Assembly (NCBI GenBank): GCA_023437345.1
Contig: JAEZGC010000316.1
Coordinates: forward strand, 1-13,789
DNA: 13,789 nucleotides
Reading direction: 5' to 3'
From: Actinomycetes bacterium
GTDB taxonomy: Bacteria; Actinomycetota; Actinomycetes; Propionibacteriales; Propionibacteriaceae
Each line of letters begins with the position of its first letter. Position 1 is the stretch's first letter. Below the pieces are notes generated by a model. The model made no database searches and was not told the DNA's origin. It saw nothing but the letters and a program-made list of their open reading frames with translations. Of the stretch, positions 12,309 to 13,789 are shown piece by piece. Both the position numbers and the translations under genes were made by a program.

Positions 12309-13574
12309 CTACTTGCTGACCGGCGCCGAGTGCTCGTCTATCACCCAGTCGACGAACCCGCTGTAGGCGTCGACGGTGGCTGGGTCGGCCACCACTATCG
12401 AGAACTCGTCGTTCACCCCCTCCGGGATCCGGGTCAGCGCCCGACCGCTGAGGTTGTGGCTTCCTGCCATCGCTATCTTCAGCGGCTTCCCGGCGGCGTC
12501 CCAGCCGTCGATGGTGGTGATCTTGGTGTGCAGCGCCGCACCCTGCGCGGAGCGGACGTCGATGCGGCCGGCGCCGGGCTGCACGAGGTCGACCCTCGCC
12601 TTGTCCCACTGGTGCATGTGACCGACCAGCCGGACGTCGCAGCCTTCGGCCTTCAGCCGGCGCAACTGCCCGGCAAGGTAGCGGCGCTCGTCGGTGAAGA
12701 ACAGTTGGGCCATCCGCACCACGGTGCGCTCGCCGCCCACGATGCAGGTGACGTCCTCCAGCATCGCCTGGACCGGATCGTTCTCCTTGCCGCCCTCCGG
12801 CAGCGGGTAGGCCTGCACCCGGGCGGTCGGTGTCTCGGCGAACCGGGCCAGCTTGGCAGGGTCCTTCACCCCGCGCACCATCAGGTCGAACTGCTCGGCG
12901 AAGAAGTCGTACAGGGCCACATCGCCGGTGATGACCAGCGCCTCGTTGGCCTGGCGCCGTCCGCTGGCGATCGTCATGTTGCCCGAGGACATCCACACGA
13001 CGTGCTCCCTGCCGCCGCTGCGGCTGGCCAGGACGAACTTGGAGTGCATCCGGACGCCGCCGCCGCGGACCACGAACCACGACCGCGCGTCGGTGTCCCG
13101 GCCGAGTCCGCGCTTCAACGCGTTGTAGCGGCGCCGGTCTGACTTCTCGTGGTTGACCAGGACGCGCACCCGGACACCGCGCTCGTGGGCGCGCAGCAGG
13201 GTCTTGTCGAAGCCGGGGAAGGTCATGTTGAAGATCGACACGAGCAGCGTCTCGCCCCTGGGGGTGTCGTCGATGAGCTGCATCGCCGACTCGATGACGG
13301 CGTCCTGCGCGCTGCGCTTGGACGACCACGGGTCACCGAAGATCGCACCCATGGTGGTGCCGGGCGGAAGCGTCCAGCCGGTCGGGGTGGGGCTGGGCGT
13401 GGGCGTCGGCGTCGGGCTCGGCGAGCGGCTGGGAGTGACGGACGGGGACGGCATCGGGGTGGCGGCGCCACCCGGTGGCGGGCCGGCGGTGCAGGCCGCG
13501 ATGGTGAACAGCAGGCCGGCCACCGCGGCGGCGGCCCGCAGCAGCGTCCGCCGGTTCGTCGTGGGCCCGGTCAC
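12309..13574 (-). CDS. Phospholipase-D-like lipoprotein with two HKD-type repeats
   Basis: A predicted surface-anchored phosphodiesterase of 421 residues, complete; substrates could be phospholipid, nucleic acid or teichoic-type polymers. Seen: a signal peptide with Arg8-Arg9, a hydrophobic core and lipobox IAAC (Cys28 the lipidated residue); a Pro/Thr/Ser linker (about 40-66); then two PLD repeats. The first has H177-S-K179 followed by SSGNMT (196-201), but Ser184 replaces the usual Asp. The second is canonical: H349-T-K351-x4-D356-G, then GSHNLSG (371-377). The start is GTG 13572-13574 with GGAG about 5 bases upstream; the overlapping ATG runs straight into TGA. It is divergent from the gene at the right edge. 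The paired HxK histidines suggest activity is possible despite the missing Asp. Confidence 0.88.
   Translation of the reverse strand: MTGPTTNRRTLLRAAAAVAGLLFTIAACTAGPPPGGAATPMPSPSVTPSRSPSPTPTPTPSPTPTGWTLPPGTTMGAIFGDPWSSKRSAQDAVIESAMQLIDDTPRGETLLVSIFNMTFPGFDKTLLRAHERGVRVRVLVNHEKSDRRRYNALKRGLGRDTDARSWFVVRGGGVRMHSKFVLASRSGGREHVVWMSSGNMTIASGRRQANEALVITGDVALYDFFAEQFDLMVRGVKDPAKLARFAETPTARVQAYPLPEGGKENDPVQAMLEDVTCIVGGERTVVRMAQLFFTDERRYLAGQLRRLKAEGCDVRLVGHMHQWDKARVDLVQPGAGRIDVRSAQGAALHTKITTIDGWDAAGKPLKIAMAGSHNLSGRALTRIPEGVNDEFSIVVADPATVDAYSGFVDWVIDEHSAPVSK
13380..13454 (-). repeat. Low-complexity Pro/Thr/Ser linker coding repeat
   Basis: These bases encode PSPSVTPSRSPSPTPTPTPS and flanking residues (about 41-65 of the lipoprotein), a near-tandem PT/PS repeat. 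Such linkers hold a catalytic domain away from the membrane across the cell wall. The repeat could vary in copy number between strains. Confidence 0.75.
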
Positions 13575-13609
13575 ATGGTCTCCGCTCCGCTCGCGTTGCC
13601 GTCCCGGCG

Positions 13610-13615
13610 ATTATC
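13610..13615 (-). promoter_or_regulatory. Predicted -10 element of the lipoprotein gene
   Basis: GATAAT on the minus strand lies 35 bases before the GTG start at 13574, giving a leader of about 28 bases. The -35 position (13633-13638, CTGCGG) is poor, so activation or an alternative sigma factor may be involved. The upstream dyad overlaps that -35. Confidence 0.4.
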
Positions 13616-13633
13616 GTCGGTCGGCACCCGGCC

Positions 13634-13668
13634 CGCAGGTGGACCGCGCCGGACGTCGTCCACCCGCG
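13634..13668. promoter_or_regulatory. Imperfect 11-base dyad, candidate operator in divergent region
   Basis: GGTGGAC (13638-13644) and GTCCACC (13658-13664) form a perfect 7-base inverted repeat with a 13-base spacer. Beyond one mismatch, three more bases pair on each side (CGC/GCG). The centres of the arms lie about two helical turns apart, as in sites bound by dimeric repressors. It overlaps the -35 position of the lipoprotein gene and lies about 100 bases upstream of the plus-strand gene start. Confidence 0.4.
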
Positions 13669-13769
13669 ATGTTGCTCCGATCCCTTCACCGAGTGGCGGA
13701 TCGACGGTTCAGCGCGCTTCGGGTCGGGTACGTGGTTCGCACCACCAACCCACAGCCAAGGAGTCAGTG

Positions 13770-13789
13770 ATGTCGGACACCCCGAAGGA
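13770..13789 (+). CDS. Start of an unidentified plus-strand gene, cut by window
   Basis: ATG at 13770-13772 follows a strong AAGGAG ribosome site (13758-13763) with 6 bases between them. The visible codons read MSDTPK and then run off the edge. Six residues are too few to identify the product. The strong ribosome site and the long divergent gap make a real gene very likely. The 195-base region between it and the lipoprotein gene holds the dyad and -10 listed separately; I see no clear promoter for this gene. Confidence 0.75.

Noticed and set aside
12250..13329. An apparent 599-residue Sir2 protein with a long N-terminal extension
   Set aside because: The extension is the lipoprotein gene read in another frame. 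The conserved Sir2 sequence begins at the GTG at 12249.
13378..13440. Tandem GGCGTNGG-like repeat as a mobile or CRISPR repeat
   Set aside because: It is in frame and encodes the Pro/Thr/Ser linker of the lipoprotein. The unit is short and irregular, without spacers.
11530..13574. Sir2 plus PLD-type nuclease as a defence pair
   Set aside because: The Sir2 is a canonical zinc-containing deacylase without a fused sensor domain, and the PLD protein is an exported lipoprotein. The two would not meet in the cytoplasm, and no other defence gene is near.

Overview
This window looks like chromosomal DNA of a high-GC Actinomycetota bacterium. Codons strongly prefer G or C in the third position, GTG starts are common, and the gene order around garA closely matches the mycobacterial Rv1822-Rv1830 region. 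A member of Propionibacteriales is my guess, but the sequence alone does not prove it. Nearly every gene lies on the minus strand, so transcription mostly runs from high to low coordinates. There are no RNA genes, insertion sequences, CRISPR arrays or obvious islands, and no gene-free stretch exceeds about 200 bases.

Region A (1-7875, read leftward) is a long, tightly packed array: thrS, an Ap4A-type HIT protein, a CDP-alcohol phosphatidyltransferase (PgsA2-like), DUF881, small basic protein Sbp (DUF1290), DUF881, gcvH, a GarA-type FHA protein, an FtsR-like MerR regulator, a DUF151 bifunctional nuclease, and a ResR-like MerR regulator cut by the window edge. Junctions are 1-8 base overlaps or gaps of 12-20 bases. 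The exceptions are the gaps before gcvH (67), garA (60) and resR (136); those before garA and resR contain dyad symmetries that look regulatory. The array couples lipid and envelope functions, a membrane module of unknown function (DUF881-Sbp-DUF881), a phospho-switch protein and two growth or division regulators.

Region B (8008-10838, read leftward) is a second transcription unit: an RNA 2',3'-cyclic phosphodiesterase (thpR), a HisC/Pat-type aminotransferase, a short YitT-family membrane protein, and an unknown protein with about five membrane segments. The first three are joined by 4-base GTGA stop/start overlaps.

Region C (10930-13789) holds a RutE-like nitroreductase on the plus strand, divergent from thpR, and a Sir2 deacylase convergent with it, with only 6 bases between their stops. 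Next come a phospholipase-D-like lipoprotein on the minus strand and the first codons of a plus-strand gene running off the right edge. The gaps carry dyad symmetries that may be operators or terminators.

The least understood item is the DUF881-Sbp-DUF881 membrane module, set among known growth-control proteins. It is conserved in actinobacteria, so it is undescribed in function rather than newly discovered here.
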